Part shown: piece after piece, positions 41,770-48,693 of the stretch
Layout of the letters: the number at the start of each line of letters is the position of its first letter
Position numbering within the stretch: the first letter of the stretch is position 1
Assembly (NCBI RefSeq): GCF_004761865.1
Contig: NZ_SJDM01000024.1
Coordinates: 1 to 48,693 of the forward strand
Reading direction: 5' to 3'
DNA length: 48,693 nucleotides
Source: Crenalkalicoccus roseus
GTDB taxonomy: Bacteria; Pseudomonadota; Alphaproteobacteria; Acetobacterales; Acetobacteraceae
Notes under the pieces: model-generated
What the model was told of the DNA's origin: nothing
Databases searched by the model: none
The model's input: the letters and a program-made list of their open reading frames with translations, nothing else
Program-made: the position numbers and the translations under genes

Positions 41770-42699
41770 TCAGCCCTCCTCCTCGAGCCCGAGGGCGCGC
41801 AGCCGCGCCCGCTCCTCGTCCCAGCCGGGACGCTCCTTGACGTTGAGGAAGAGGTGCACCGGCCGCTCCAGGAGCCGCGTCAGCTCCGCCCGGGCGCGGC
41901 GGCCGATCTCGCGGATGCGGGCGCCGCCCTCCCCGATGACGATCGCCTTCTGCCCGGGGCGGGAGACGTAGATGGTGCAGTCCACCCGCACGCCGCCGTC
42001 GGGGCGCTCGGTCCACTGCTCGGTCTCGACCGTGGCGTGGTGGGGCACCTCCTCATGCGTCTGGCGCAGCACCTGCTCGCGCACGATCTCGGCGGCGAGC
42101 AGGCGGTCGGGCAGGTCGGTGAGCTCGTCCTCGGGGAACAGCCACGGCCCGGGCGGCATCGCCTCGGCCAGCCGGTCGAGCAGCCGGTCGAGGCCGCTGC
42201 CCTTCTCGGCCGAGACCATGAAGGTCTCCTCGGCCGGCACGAGCGCGTTGAGCTCGGCGGCGAGCGGCAGCAGCGCCGGCGGCGCGACCAGGTCCACCTT
42301 GTTCAGCACCAGCCAGACCCGCCGCCGCGCCCGCGCCAGCCGCTCCGCGATGGCACGCACCGGCGCGCCCAGCCCGCCGCGCGCATCCACGACGAACAGG
42401 GCGAGGTCGGCGTCCTGTGCCCCGCCCCAGGCGGCGGCGACCATGGCGCGGTCGAGCCGGCGGCGGGGGGCGAAGATGCCGGGCGTGTCCACCAGCACCA
42501 CCTGGGACGGGCCGCGCAGGACCACGGCGCGGATGCGGAAGCGGGTGGTCTGCGGCTTGGGCGAGACGATGCTCACCTTGGTCCCGGCGAGCGCGTTGAC
42601 CAGGGTGGACTTGCCGGCGTTCGGGGCGCCGACCACGGCGACGAGGCCGCAGCGCGTCGGCGCGGCGGCGGGCGGCGGCGCCTCCGGCGGGCCGCTCAC
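41770..42699 (-). CDS. era: GTPase Era (16S rRNA-binding)
   Basis: The 309-residue protein shows GTPase motifs G1 GAPNAGKSTLVN, G2 TTRFR, G3 VDTPGI, G4 LNKVDL and G5 SAEKGSG, then a C-terminal KH domain GQKAIVIGEGGARIREIG and LFLNVKERPGWDEER. Era binds 16S rRNA and helps 30S maturation. The GTG start at 42699 overlaps the cheB stop (GTGA) and has GGGGGAGAGG upstream. era usually follows rnc or lepB; here it is the last gene of a chemosensory operon, so its translation is coupled to CheB. Confidence 0.95.
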   Translation of the reverse strand: MSGPPEAPPPAAAPTRCGLVAVVGAPNAGKSTLVNALAGTKVSIVSPKPQTTRFRIRAVVLRGPSQVVLVDTPGIFAPRRRLDRAMVAAAWGGAQDADLALFVVDARGGLGAPVRAIAERLARARRRVWLVLNKVDLVAPPALLPLAAELNALVPAEETFMVSAEKGSGLDRLLDRLAEAMPPGPWLFPEDELTDLPDRLLAAEIVREQVLRQTHEEVPHHATVETEQWTERPDGGVRVDCTIYVSRPGQKAIVIGEGGARIREIGRRARAELTRLLERPVHLFLNVKERPGWDEERARLRALGLEEEG

Positions 42700-43769
42700 C
42701 GCCTCTCCCCCGCCGCGGCGCCGCGCACCATGCGCAGCAGCCGCGGCGCGATCATCTCGAGCGGCAGCGACAGGGCGGAGGCGCCGAGGCGCGCCGCCGC
42801 GGCGGGCATGCCGTAGACCACCGCCGTGCTCTCGTGCTCGGTGATCGTCATCCCTCCCTCCCGGCGCAGGTCGAGCAGGCCGCGCGCGCCGTCCTCTCCC
42901 ATGCCGGTCAGCAGGATGCCAAGCCCCCGTGCTCCCGCCGCGCGGGCGACGGAGCGGAACAGCAGCGTCGCCGCCGGGCGCTGGCCGTCCACCGGCGCCT
43001 CGGCGCTGAGGCGCAGCCTGCCCTCCGGGCCGAGCAGCAGGTGCCGGTCGCCGGGCGCCACGTGCACCCGCCCCGGCCGCGCCACCTCCCCGTCCTCGGC
43101 CAGCGCCACCGCGAGCGGCACCAGACCGTCGAGCCAGGCGGCGAACCCCTCAAGGAAGGGCGCGCCCATGTGCTGCACCAGCAGGATCGGCACCGGGAAG
43201 TCGGCCGGCAGCGCGCCGAGCAGCTTCGCCAGCGCCGCCGGCCCGCCGGTGGAGGCGGCGATCGCAACCACGGAGGGGCGCTGCGCCGCCTCGGCCTCCC
43301 GCGGGGCAAGGAGGGAGCGGGGGCCGAGGGCGCGCCGGCGGATCACCGGCACCTCGCTCATGATGCGGAGCTGGGTGCAGATCTCCTCGGCCAGCGCCTC
43401 GTAGCCCGCGCTCGCCGTGCCGACCGGCTTCTCCACCACGCTGAGGGCGCCGGCGCGCAGCGCGTTCATGGAGATGCGCAGCGCGGAATCCTCCACCGCG
43501 TCGGCGATCACCACGATCGGCGTCGGCTGCTCGGCCATGATGCGGCGCGTCGCCTCCAGCCCGTCCATCCCGGGCAGGCGGATGTCCATGGAGATCACGT
43601 CCGGGCGCAGCCGGGGCAGTTCGCGCAGCGCCTCCTCGGCCGAGGAGACGGCGGCGACGGGCTCGAGCCGCGGGTCGCGCGCCACGATGTGGGTGAGCAG
43701 CCGGCGGACCACGGGCGAGTCCTCGACGATCATCACCCGGATGCGGGGCTTCGCGGCGGCGTTCCTCAT
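42696..43769 (-). CDS. cheB: Chemosensory methylesterase CheB
   Basis: The 357-residue protein has a receiver domain (~10-125; acidic EDS, phospho-acceptor Asp62 in SMDIRLPGMDG, Lys in VVEKPVG) and a methylesterase domain with the catalytic Ser in AIAASTGGP, His in LVQHMG and Asp in LLTGMGEDGARGL. It removes methyl groups (or deamidates Gln) on chemoreceptors, activated by CheA phosphorylation. It overlaps cheA upstream (ATGA) and era downstream. A WspF-like role in an alternative chemosensory pathway is likely. Confidence 0.95.
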   Translation of the reverse strand: MRNAAAKPRIRVMIVEDSPVVRRLLTHIVARDPRLEPVAAVSSAEEALRELPRLRPDVISMDIRLPGMDGLEATRRIMAEQPTPIVVIADAVEDSALRISMNALRAGALSVVEKPVGTASAGYEALAEEICTQLRIMSEVPVIRRRALGPRSLLAPREAEAAQRPSVVAIAASTGGPAALAKLLGALPADFPVPILLVQHMGAPFLEGFAAWLDGLVPLAVALAEDGEVARPGRVHVAPGDRHLLLGPEGRLRLSAEAPVDGQRPAATLLFRSVARAAGARGLGILLTGMGEDGARGLLDLRREGGMTITEHESTAVVYGMPAAAARLGASALSLPLEMIAPRLLRMVRGAAAGERR

Positions 43770-45991
43770 AGCAGGCGTCCGATGGTAGCGAGGAGCTCGC
43801 CCTGGTCGAAGGTCTGCTTCGTCACATAGGCGCTGGCGCCCAGCTCCAGGCCGCGGCGCACATCCGCCGGGTCGGTGCGGGAGGTCATCAGGATCACGGG
43901 CACCGGTGCCAGCCGCGGATCCGTCTTCATCGCCTGCAGCAGGGCGAAGCCGTCCATGCGCGGCATCTCGACATCGGCGATGACCAGATCCACCACCGCC
44001 TCGCCCCCGCGCAGCACCGCGAGCGCGTCGAGCCCGTCCACGCTCAGCAGCACCCGGTAGCCCTGCGCCTCCAGGATGCTCTTCTCGAGGGTGCGCGTGG
44101 TGATGGAATCGTCCACCACCAGGATGGTGGGCGCCGCCCGCTGCGGCGCCGCCCCCGGCGCGGCGAGGCCGAGCCCGGAGGCGGCGAGCCGCCCCTCCTC
44201 GCGCATCCAGCGCCCGACCAGCCCCTCCGGGCTCAGCACCAGCACCGGCGCCTCGTCCTCGAGCAGCGCCGCGCCGATGACGATCCCGGCATCCGTGCCC
44301 GGGGTGTCGGCCTCGCCCACCATCAGGGTGCGCACCTCGGTCAGCGCCTCGACCGCGACCGCGCAGCGCCGGGCGCCGCGGCGCAGCAGGACCGCGAGGA
44401 TATGGCCGGTATCGGCAAAGGGCGGCGCATCATGGGACCCCAGCAGGGAGGAGAGGGCGACGAGCGGCACCACAACGTCGCCATCCCCCTCCGCGATCCG
44501 CACGACCGGCCGGCCTTCGACCTGCTCCAGCGCCTCCCGCGGCAGCCGCATCAGGCGCACGATCCCATGGGTGGGCAGGCCGAGCCTCCGCCCCCCCGCC
44601 TCCACCAGCAAGAGCGGCTGCAGCGCCGCCGAGAGCGGGACGGCGATCTCCACCTCCGCCCCCCAGGGCCGGCGCGGGCGGAGCTGCGCGCCGCCGCGCA
44701 GCGCCCGCGCCGCCTCCGCCACCACCGAGAGGCCCATCCCGCGGCCGGAGAGCCGGTCCACCTCGGCGGCGGTGGAGAAGCCCGGCTCGAACACCAGGGC
44801 GAGGAGCTGGTCGGCCGGCCGCGGCGGCTCGCCGGGCGCGCGCGGCGGCAGCAGCCCGCGGCGCACCGCCACCGCCTCGATGCGGTCGAGATCGGGGCCG
44901 CGCCCGTCGTCGAACACCGTCACCAGCAGCCGCCCCCCGCGGGAGGCGAGGCGCAGCCCGATCTCCGCCCGCTCCGGCTTGCCCTTCGCGGCGCGTTCCG
45001 CCGGCGGCTCCAGCCCGTGACCGATGGCGTTGCGCAGCATGTGCAGCACCGGGTCGCGCAGCGCCTGCAGCAGCCCGCGATCCGCCTGCAGGTCGAGATG
45101 CTCGAGGCGCAGCGCCACCTCGTGCCCCTCCTCCCGCGCCAGGTCGCGGGCCATGCGGGCAAGCGGGCCGAGCACCTCCTCCGCCGGCACCAGGGAGAGG
45201 CGCCCCGCCTCCTCGCGCAGCCGCCGCGCCGCCTGGTCGAGGGCGAAGGCCTCGTCCTGCTGCGCGCGGGCCAGGGCGGCGAGGCGCCGCGCCAGGGCCT
45301 CGATGCCGCCGCCCAAGGCCTCGAGCCGCGCCCGCTCCGCCGGGCGCGCGGGGGCGGCGCGGCGGCGCAGCTCCTCCCAGGCGCGTGCCAGGCTCCGCGC
45401 CTCCCCTTCCAGCTCGCGGAGCGCGCGGGCATGGCCGGCGCGGCGCTGCAGCGCCGCGACCAGCCCGTGCACGGCCCCGCCCAGGCGATCCACCTGCTCG
45501 GCGCCGACGCGCAGGTACTCGGCCGGAGCGGGGGGCTCGGCCGGGGGGGCGGCGGCGGGCGGCGGCTCGGCGGGCGGCGGCTCGGCGGGCGGCGGCGGGG
45601 CCTCCGGCGCGGCGGTGCCGAGCAGCCGGTCGAGCGCGGCCAGCGCGCCGCGCGGCGCCGGCGGCTCCGCCCCCCCGGCCAGCGCCGCGACATGGCCCTC
45701 GATCGCGTCGAGGGCGCGCTGCACCGCCCCGATCGCCCCGGCGTCGAGCGCCCGCGCACCCGCCTCCACTCCCTCGAACAGCGTCTCCAGCCGGTGGGCG
45801 AGCTGCTCGATGGCGGGCAGGTCCACCGCCCGCGCCGCGCCCTTCAGGGTGTGGGCGCGGCGCGAGGCCTCCCGCAGGTCGGGGCGGAGGCCCCGCTCCG
45901 CCTCCTCGAGCAGGGCGCGGAGCACGCCGAGATGCTCGCGGTGCTCGGCCTCGAACACCGCGAGCAGCTCCTGGCGGAGATCCGGCTCCAT
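43766..45991 (-). CDS. cheA: Hybrid histidine kinase CheA with receiver
   Basis: The 741-residue kinase has one Hpt domain with His47 in RRAHTLKGAARAVDL, a Pro/Ala-rich linker (~130-160), a dimerisation helix pair, an ATPase with N-box HMLRNAIGHGLE, G1 FDDGRGPD and G2 GRGMGLSVV, a CheW-like regulatory domain (~470-600) and a C-terminal receiver (DDSITTR, Asp in VIADVEMPRMDG, TSRTDP, KQTFDQGEL). This arrangement matches WspE-type kinases that signal to a diguanylate cyclase or other output instead of flagella. No such output gene is in the window. It lies 22 bases after the MCP gene. Confidence 0.95.
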   Translation of the reverse strand: MEPDLRQELLAVFEAEHREHLGVLRALLEEAERGLRPDLREASRRAHTLKGAARAVDLPAIEQLAHRLETLFEGVEAGARALDAGAIGAVQRALDAIEGHVAALAGGAEPPAPRGALAALDRLLGTAAPEAPPPPAEPPPAEPPPAAAPPAEPPAPAEYLRVGAEQVDRLGGAVHGLVAALQRRAGHARALRELEGEARSLARAWEELRRRAAPARPAERARLEALGGGIEALARRLAALARAQQDEAFALDQAARRLREEAGRLSLVPAEEVLGPLARMARDLAREEGHEVALRLEHLDLQADRGLLQALRDPVLHMLRNAIGHGLEPPAERAAKGKPERAEIGLRLASRGGRLLVTVFDDGRGPDLDRIEAVAVRRGLLPPRAPGEPPRPADQLLALVFEPGFSTAAEVDRLSGRGMGLSVVAEAARALRGGAQLRPRRPWGAEVEIAVPLSAALQPLLLVEAGGRRLGLPTHGIVRLMRLPREALEQVEGRPVVRIAEGDGDVVVPLVALSSLLGSHDAPPFADTGHILAVLLRRGARRCAVAVEALTEVRTLMVGEADTPGTDAGIVIGAALLEDEAPVLVLSPEGLVGRWMREEGRLAASGLGLAAPGAAPQRAAPTILVVDDSITTRTLEKSILEAQGYRVLLSVDGLDALAVLRGGEAVVDLVIADVEMPRMDGFALLQAMKTDPRLAPVPVILMTSRTDPADVRRGLELGASAYVTKQTFDQGELLATIGRLL
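45545..45600. repeat. 15-bp tandem repeat in cheA linker
   Basis: About three near-perfect copies of a 15-base unit (GCGGCGGCTCGGCGG on the plus strand) encode a repeated PPPAE-type motif in the CheA Pro/Ala linker. It is in frame, so copy-number change would only alter linker length. Confidence 0.6.
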
Positions 45992-46013
45992 CCTGGGGCC
46001 CGCCCGGCCGCCG

Positions 46014-47681
46014 TCACAGCCGGTAGCGGTCGGTCAGGGCGACGAGCTGCTGCGACAGCGTGGCGAGGTTGGCCGCCGCGCCGTCGAGCTGGCGCGTGCT
46101 GGCGGCGGTCTGCTGGCTCGCCTGGCGGATGTTCTGCAGCGCCGTCATCACCTGCTCGATCCCGAGCTGCTGCTGGTTGGTCGAGGCGACGATCTGCTGG
46201 AAGGTCTGCACGCTCTCCTGGATGCGGCCGGTGATCTCGTGGATGGTGGACTGCGTGGTGTCGGTGCGCTCCTTGCCGGCGTTGACGCGCTTCACCGCCT
46301 CCTCGGTCAGCATCACCGAGGTGTTGATGCCGCGCTGGATGTCGCCGAGGATCGAGCGCACCTGCGCGGTCGCCTCCTTCGCCTGGTCGGCCAGCGTCTT
46401 CATCTCCGCCGCCACCACGGCGAAGCTCCGCCCCTGCTCCCCGGCCGCCGCCGCCTCGATCGCGGCGTTGAGCGCGAGCAGGTGCGAGCGTTCCGAGATG
46501 TCGTTCACCGTGCTGATGATCTCGCCGATCGCCTGGGTCTTCTCGCTGAGGGCCACGATGTTCCCGGCCACCGCCTCGGCCTGCTCGCGGATCGCGTCCA
46601 TGGCGCGCGCCGTCTCCTCCACCGCGCGCAGCCCGGCGGCGCTGGTCTGCGCCGTGGCCTGGGCGGAGGCGATCACCTCCTGGGCGCGCTTGCCGATCTG
46701 GGTACCGGCGTGGGTGATCTCGTCCACCGTCGCCGCCGTCTCCTGCACCGCGGCGAGCTGCTCCTCGACGCTCGCCGCCTGCTGCTGGGTGGAGGCGCGG
46801 ATCTCCGCCGCCGCGGCGTTCAGGTTCTCCGTCGCCTCCCGGCCCTGGCGCGCGAGCTGGCGCAGCCCCTCGACCATGGCCTCGAGCGAGGCGCCGAGAC
46901 GCCCGAACTCGTCGCGCCCGGTCGCCGCCGTCCCGCCGGTGAGGTCGCCCTGCCCGACCCGCTCCATGAAGGCGGTGAACCGGTCGAGGGGCTGGCGGAC
47001 GGAGCGGCGGATCAGCAGCGCGATGCCGAGGCCGAGCAGGACGGCGAGGCCGAGCACGAGCATGACCGAGAGCCAGCTCCGCTCGTGGACCGCGACGATG
47101 CGCCGCTGGCCGGTCGTGATCACCTCGTCCAGCACCGCGGCGGCGCGGTCCATCAGCCGGTCGAACTCGGCGTTGCTCGCCGCGAGCGCCGCCCCGGCCG
47201 CCAGCACCCCGGCGGTGTCGCCGGCGCGGATCGCCTGGAGCTGCGCCTCGGTCTGCGCCACGATCTGGCGCAGGATGCCGGCGGCCTGGCCGAGATTCTG
47301 CGCGACCTGTCGCCAGGCCTCGGCCCGCTCCGGCGACACCGCCCGGGAGGCGTAGAGGCGCGCCGCCGTCTGGCCGTCGGTCAGCGCGGCCTCGGTGGCC
47401 ACGGCGTGGCGCGACCAGAGGGCGAGCGGATCCTCACCCGGCGCCGGCTGGCCGAGCGCGGCGGCGAGGTGGCGGGTCACCGCCGCCTGCCGCGCCTCGC
47501 GCATGCGGTGCTGGCCTTCCTGGATGACGAAGAGCTGGCGCAGCAGCGCGAGATCGCGCGAGACGATGGTCTCCGTCGTCTCCCGCACCGAGCCGAGCTG
47601 CTGCAGGCCGTAGGCGCCGAGCCCGAGCATCAGCAGGGCGAGGGCGGCAAAGCCGAGAAGGACGCGATTGACGATGGACAC
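46014..47681 (-). CDS. Methyl-accepting chemotaxis protein
   Basis: The 555-residue receptor has two membrane helices (~5-27 and ~190-215) around a periplasmic four-helix-bundle-like sensor of about 160 residues, a HAMP domain (RSVRQPLDRFTAFMERVGQGD) and a cytoplasmic signalling coiled coil with the tip ISERSHLLALNAAIEAAAAG and EGRSFAVVA-like QGRSFAVVAAEMKTLADQ. GTG 47681 gives the right first helix. The sensor domain has no recognised ligand family. It sits between cheW and cheA, as WspA does in the Wsp operon. Confidence 0.93.
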   Translation of the reverse strand: MSIVNRVLLGFAALALLMLGLGAYGLQQLGSVRETTETIVSRDLALLRQLFVIQEGQHRMREARQAAVTRHLAAALGQPAPGEDPLALWSRHAVATEAALTDGQTAARLYASRAVSPERAEAWRQVAQNLGQAAGILRQIVAQTEAQLQAIRAGDTAGVLAAGAALAASNAEFDRLMDRAAAVLDEVITTGQRRIVAVHERSWLSVMLVLGLAVLLGLGIALLIRRSVRQPLDRFTAFMERVGQGDLTGGTAATGRDEFGRLGASLEAMVEGLRQLARQGREATENLNAAAAEIRASTQQQAASVEEQLAAVQETAATVDEITHAGTQIGKRAQEVIASAQATAQTSAAGLRAVEETARAMDAIREQAEAVAGNIVALSEKTQAIGEIISTVNDISERSHLLALNAAIEAAAAGEQGRSFAVVAAEMKTLADQAKEATAQVRSILGDIQRGINTSVMLTEEAVKRVNAGKERTDTTQSTIHEITGRIQESVQTFQQIVASTNQQQLGIEQVMTALQNIRQASQQTAASTRQLDGAAANLATLSQQLVALTDRYRL

Positions 47682-47686
47682 GCCGG

Positions 47687-48244
47687 TCAGGCTCCGGAAG
47701 CGGATGCGGGGGAGAGGAGGGGGCGCAGCAGCGCCTCGGGATCGATGAGGCCGAGCAGCGCCTCCCCCGGCCCGAGGCTGCCCGCCGGCGCGCGTGCATA
47801 GCCGACGACCGCGGCGCCGCCCACCCCGCCCGCCCGCGCGTCGGGCAGCGGCTCGGCCTCCACCACGGCCAGCGCGCGCTCGACGCGCAGCGCGATCCGC
47901 GCCGGGCGGCGCAGGCGCAGCAGGTGGCCGCGGGCGGGGGAGGGCGCTTCCGCGGCGAGGCCGAGCGCGGTGGCGAGGTCCACGACACTGCACAGCCGCC
48001 CGGCGAGGCCGATGGCGCCGAGCACCGGCGGGGCGGCGCCGGCCACCGGCACCCAGGGCCGCGCCGGCAGCACCTCGGCCAGGGCGTCGAGCGCGATGCC
48101 GCAGAGCTCCGCCCCCACGGCGCAGGCGAGCAGCCGCGCCCGCGGCGCCGCCTCCTCCGCCGTGCTGCCGCGCCGCGCCGCGAGCTGCGCCGCCCGCGCC
48201 TCCAGGATGCGCCGCGCCCGTGCCGCCTCCCGCTCCCCCGCCAT
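47687..48244 (-). CDS. cheW: CheW-like coupling protein
   Basis: The 185-residue protein has a CheW domain from ~35 to 175: LLACAVGAELCGIALDALAEVLP, GAIGLAGRLCSVVDLATALGL and LLGLIDPEALLRPLL. The first ~35 residues form a charged helix. It couples the receptor to CheA. The Ile/Leu-rich beta strands and the pattern GxIxLxGRLCSVVDL are the best evidence. It lies two bases after the CheR stop and five before the MCP start; all are co-transcribed. Confidence 0.9.
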   Translation of the reverse strand: MAGEREAARARRILEARAAQLAARRGSTAEEAAPRARLLACAVGAELCGIALDALAEVLPARPWVPVAGAAPPVLGAIGLAGRLCSVVDLATALGLAAEAPSPARGHLLRLRRPARIALRVERALAVVEAEPLPDARAGGVGGAAVVGYARAPAGSLGPGEALLGLIDPEALLRPLLSPASASGA

Positions 48245-48246
48245 CC

Positions 48247-48693
48247 TCAGGCCCCCGGCGCCAGGTGCGGCCGGGCGAGGGCCCTGAAGCCCGCCGCCGT
48301 CAGCCCGTCGCCCTCCTCCAGCGCCGCGGCGTCGGGCAGGGCGCGGGCGATGCGCAGCGCCTCGGCGACGGCGCGCCGGCCGGCCGACTCCCGCCCGGTG
48401 CCGATCAGCAGCAGGCCGAGCTGGTAGCGGGCCATGACGAAGCTCCCGGACAGGTAGAGGGCGCGGCGCAGCGCGGCCTCGGCCTCCGCCGCCTCGCCGA
48501 GGGCGCGCGCGATCAGCCCGTCGTAGTAGTGCAGCGCCGCGCTGGTGGGCGCCTCCCGCAGCGCGGCCCGGCAGGCGGCCCGCGCCTCGCCCAGCGCGCC
48601 GAGATCGGCGAGCGCGCGCACCCGCGCCAGCGCGTCGCCATCCGGCGCATCGGCCGGCGGAGGAGGGGCGGGCGGCCGCCGCACAGGGCGCGG
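48247..48693 (-). CDS. CheR-type methyltransferase C-terminal TPR part (partial)
   Basis: The open frame runs in from the window edge; ~148 residues are visible. After a Pro-rich stretch come TPR repeats (ALREAPTSAALHYYDGLIARALG, ALYLSGSFVMARYQLGLLLI) and a closing EEGDGLTAAGF, which matches the tail of CheR proteins with TPRs (WspC-like). The methyltransferase domain would be beyond the edge and is inferred from this tail and from the operon order CheR-CheW-MCP-CheA-CheB. The internal GTG at 48684 is not thought to be the start. Confidence 0.7.
   Translation of the reverse strand, partial: PRPVRRPPAPPPPADAPDGDALARVRALADLGALGEARAACRAALREAPTSAALHYYDGLIARALGEAAEAEAALRRALYLSGSFVMARYQLGLLLIGTGRESAGRRAVAEALRIARALPDAAALEEGDGLTAAGFRALARPHLAPGA

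Noticed and set aside
45545-45600. Short tandem repeat as a possible phase-variation tract
   Set aside because: The 15-base unit keeps the reading frame and encodes a normal Pro/Ala linker, so copy changes would not switch the gene off.
1-48693. CRISPR arrays, rRNA genes, riboswitches, toxin-antitoxin or restriction systems
   Set aside because: No regularly spaced direct repeats, no conserved rRNA stretches, and no aptamer or defence-gene motif was recognised on either strand.

Overview
The window comes from a very GC-rich alphaproteobacterium. The F0 ATP synthase operon atpI-atpB-atpE-atpF'-atpF with no F1 genes beside it, the tRNA-Thr sequence, the orphan Bug-type solute receptor, the CheR-TPR/CheW/MCP/CheA-REC/CheB gene order and the recurrent 'AGAGCGGTTTCC' intergenic hairpins all fit the Rhodospirillales, most likely Acetobacteraceae (Roseomonas-like). 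That placement is inference; no rRNA or other marker settles it.

Left edge (1-2523): a decayed integrative element. An IS630-type transposase fragment runs off the edge. It is followed by a multiply disrupted primase-helicase pseudogene and the last ~60 codons of a tyrosine recombinase broken by a stop. The remains abut the 3' end of an intact tRNA-Thr(TGT), the probable insertion target.

Metabolic and stress block (2761-18490, mostly minus strand): a 3-hydroxyacyl-CoA dehydrogenase-family enzyme, a y4iL-like catalase with a membrane tail, a thioredoxin-fold/2OG-Fe(II) oxygenase fusion, and a MATE exporter coupled to an HxlR regulator with two perfect operator-like palindromes. Next come a Bug/TctC receptor, an overlapping UPF0260-DapA family-cupin operon, a sulfotransferase, tandem SYLF proteins (one Sec-exported, one lipoprotein), a histidine phosphatase, an ABC-2 exporter pair and two overlapping genes for degenerate EAL-like proteins.

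Central block (18609-30102, mostly plus strand): a PPP-type metallophosphoesterase, an HldE-like protein whose two catalytic centres look eroded, an enolase-superfamily sugar-acid dehydratase-like enzyme (minus strand), glucokinase with a clear terminator, a VOC protein preceded by a GTTC-N7-GTTC (LexA-box-like) site, the F0 operon with a TTGACA promoter and a terminator, an SH3-domain protein, and a fumarase-superfamily lyase beside a class III aminotransferase.

Envelope and signalling block (30199-48693): penicillin-binding protein 1C with its alpha-2-macroglobulin partner (thioester CLEQ retained, no lipobox), divergent from an RND efflux pair (adaptor plus inner-membrane pump). On the minus strand, running in from the right edge, is a Wsp/ACF-like chemosensory operon: CheR C-terminus with TPRs, CheW, MCP, hybrid CheA-REC and CheB. 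It ends in the GTPase gene era, whose start overlaps the cheB stop. No single wholly new multi-gene system is evident. The most unusual items are the eroded HldE-like protein, the paired EAL-like pseudoenzymes, the HxlR operator array, the LexA-like box, and era as the last gene of a chemosensory operon.
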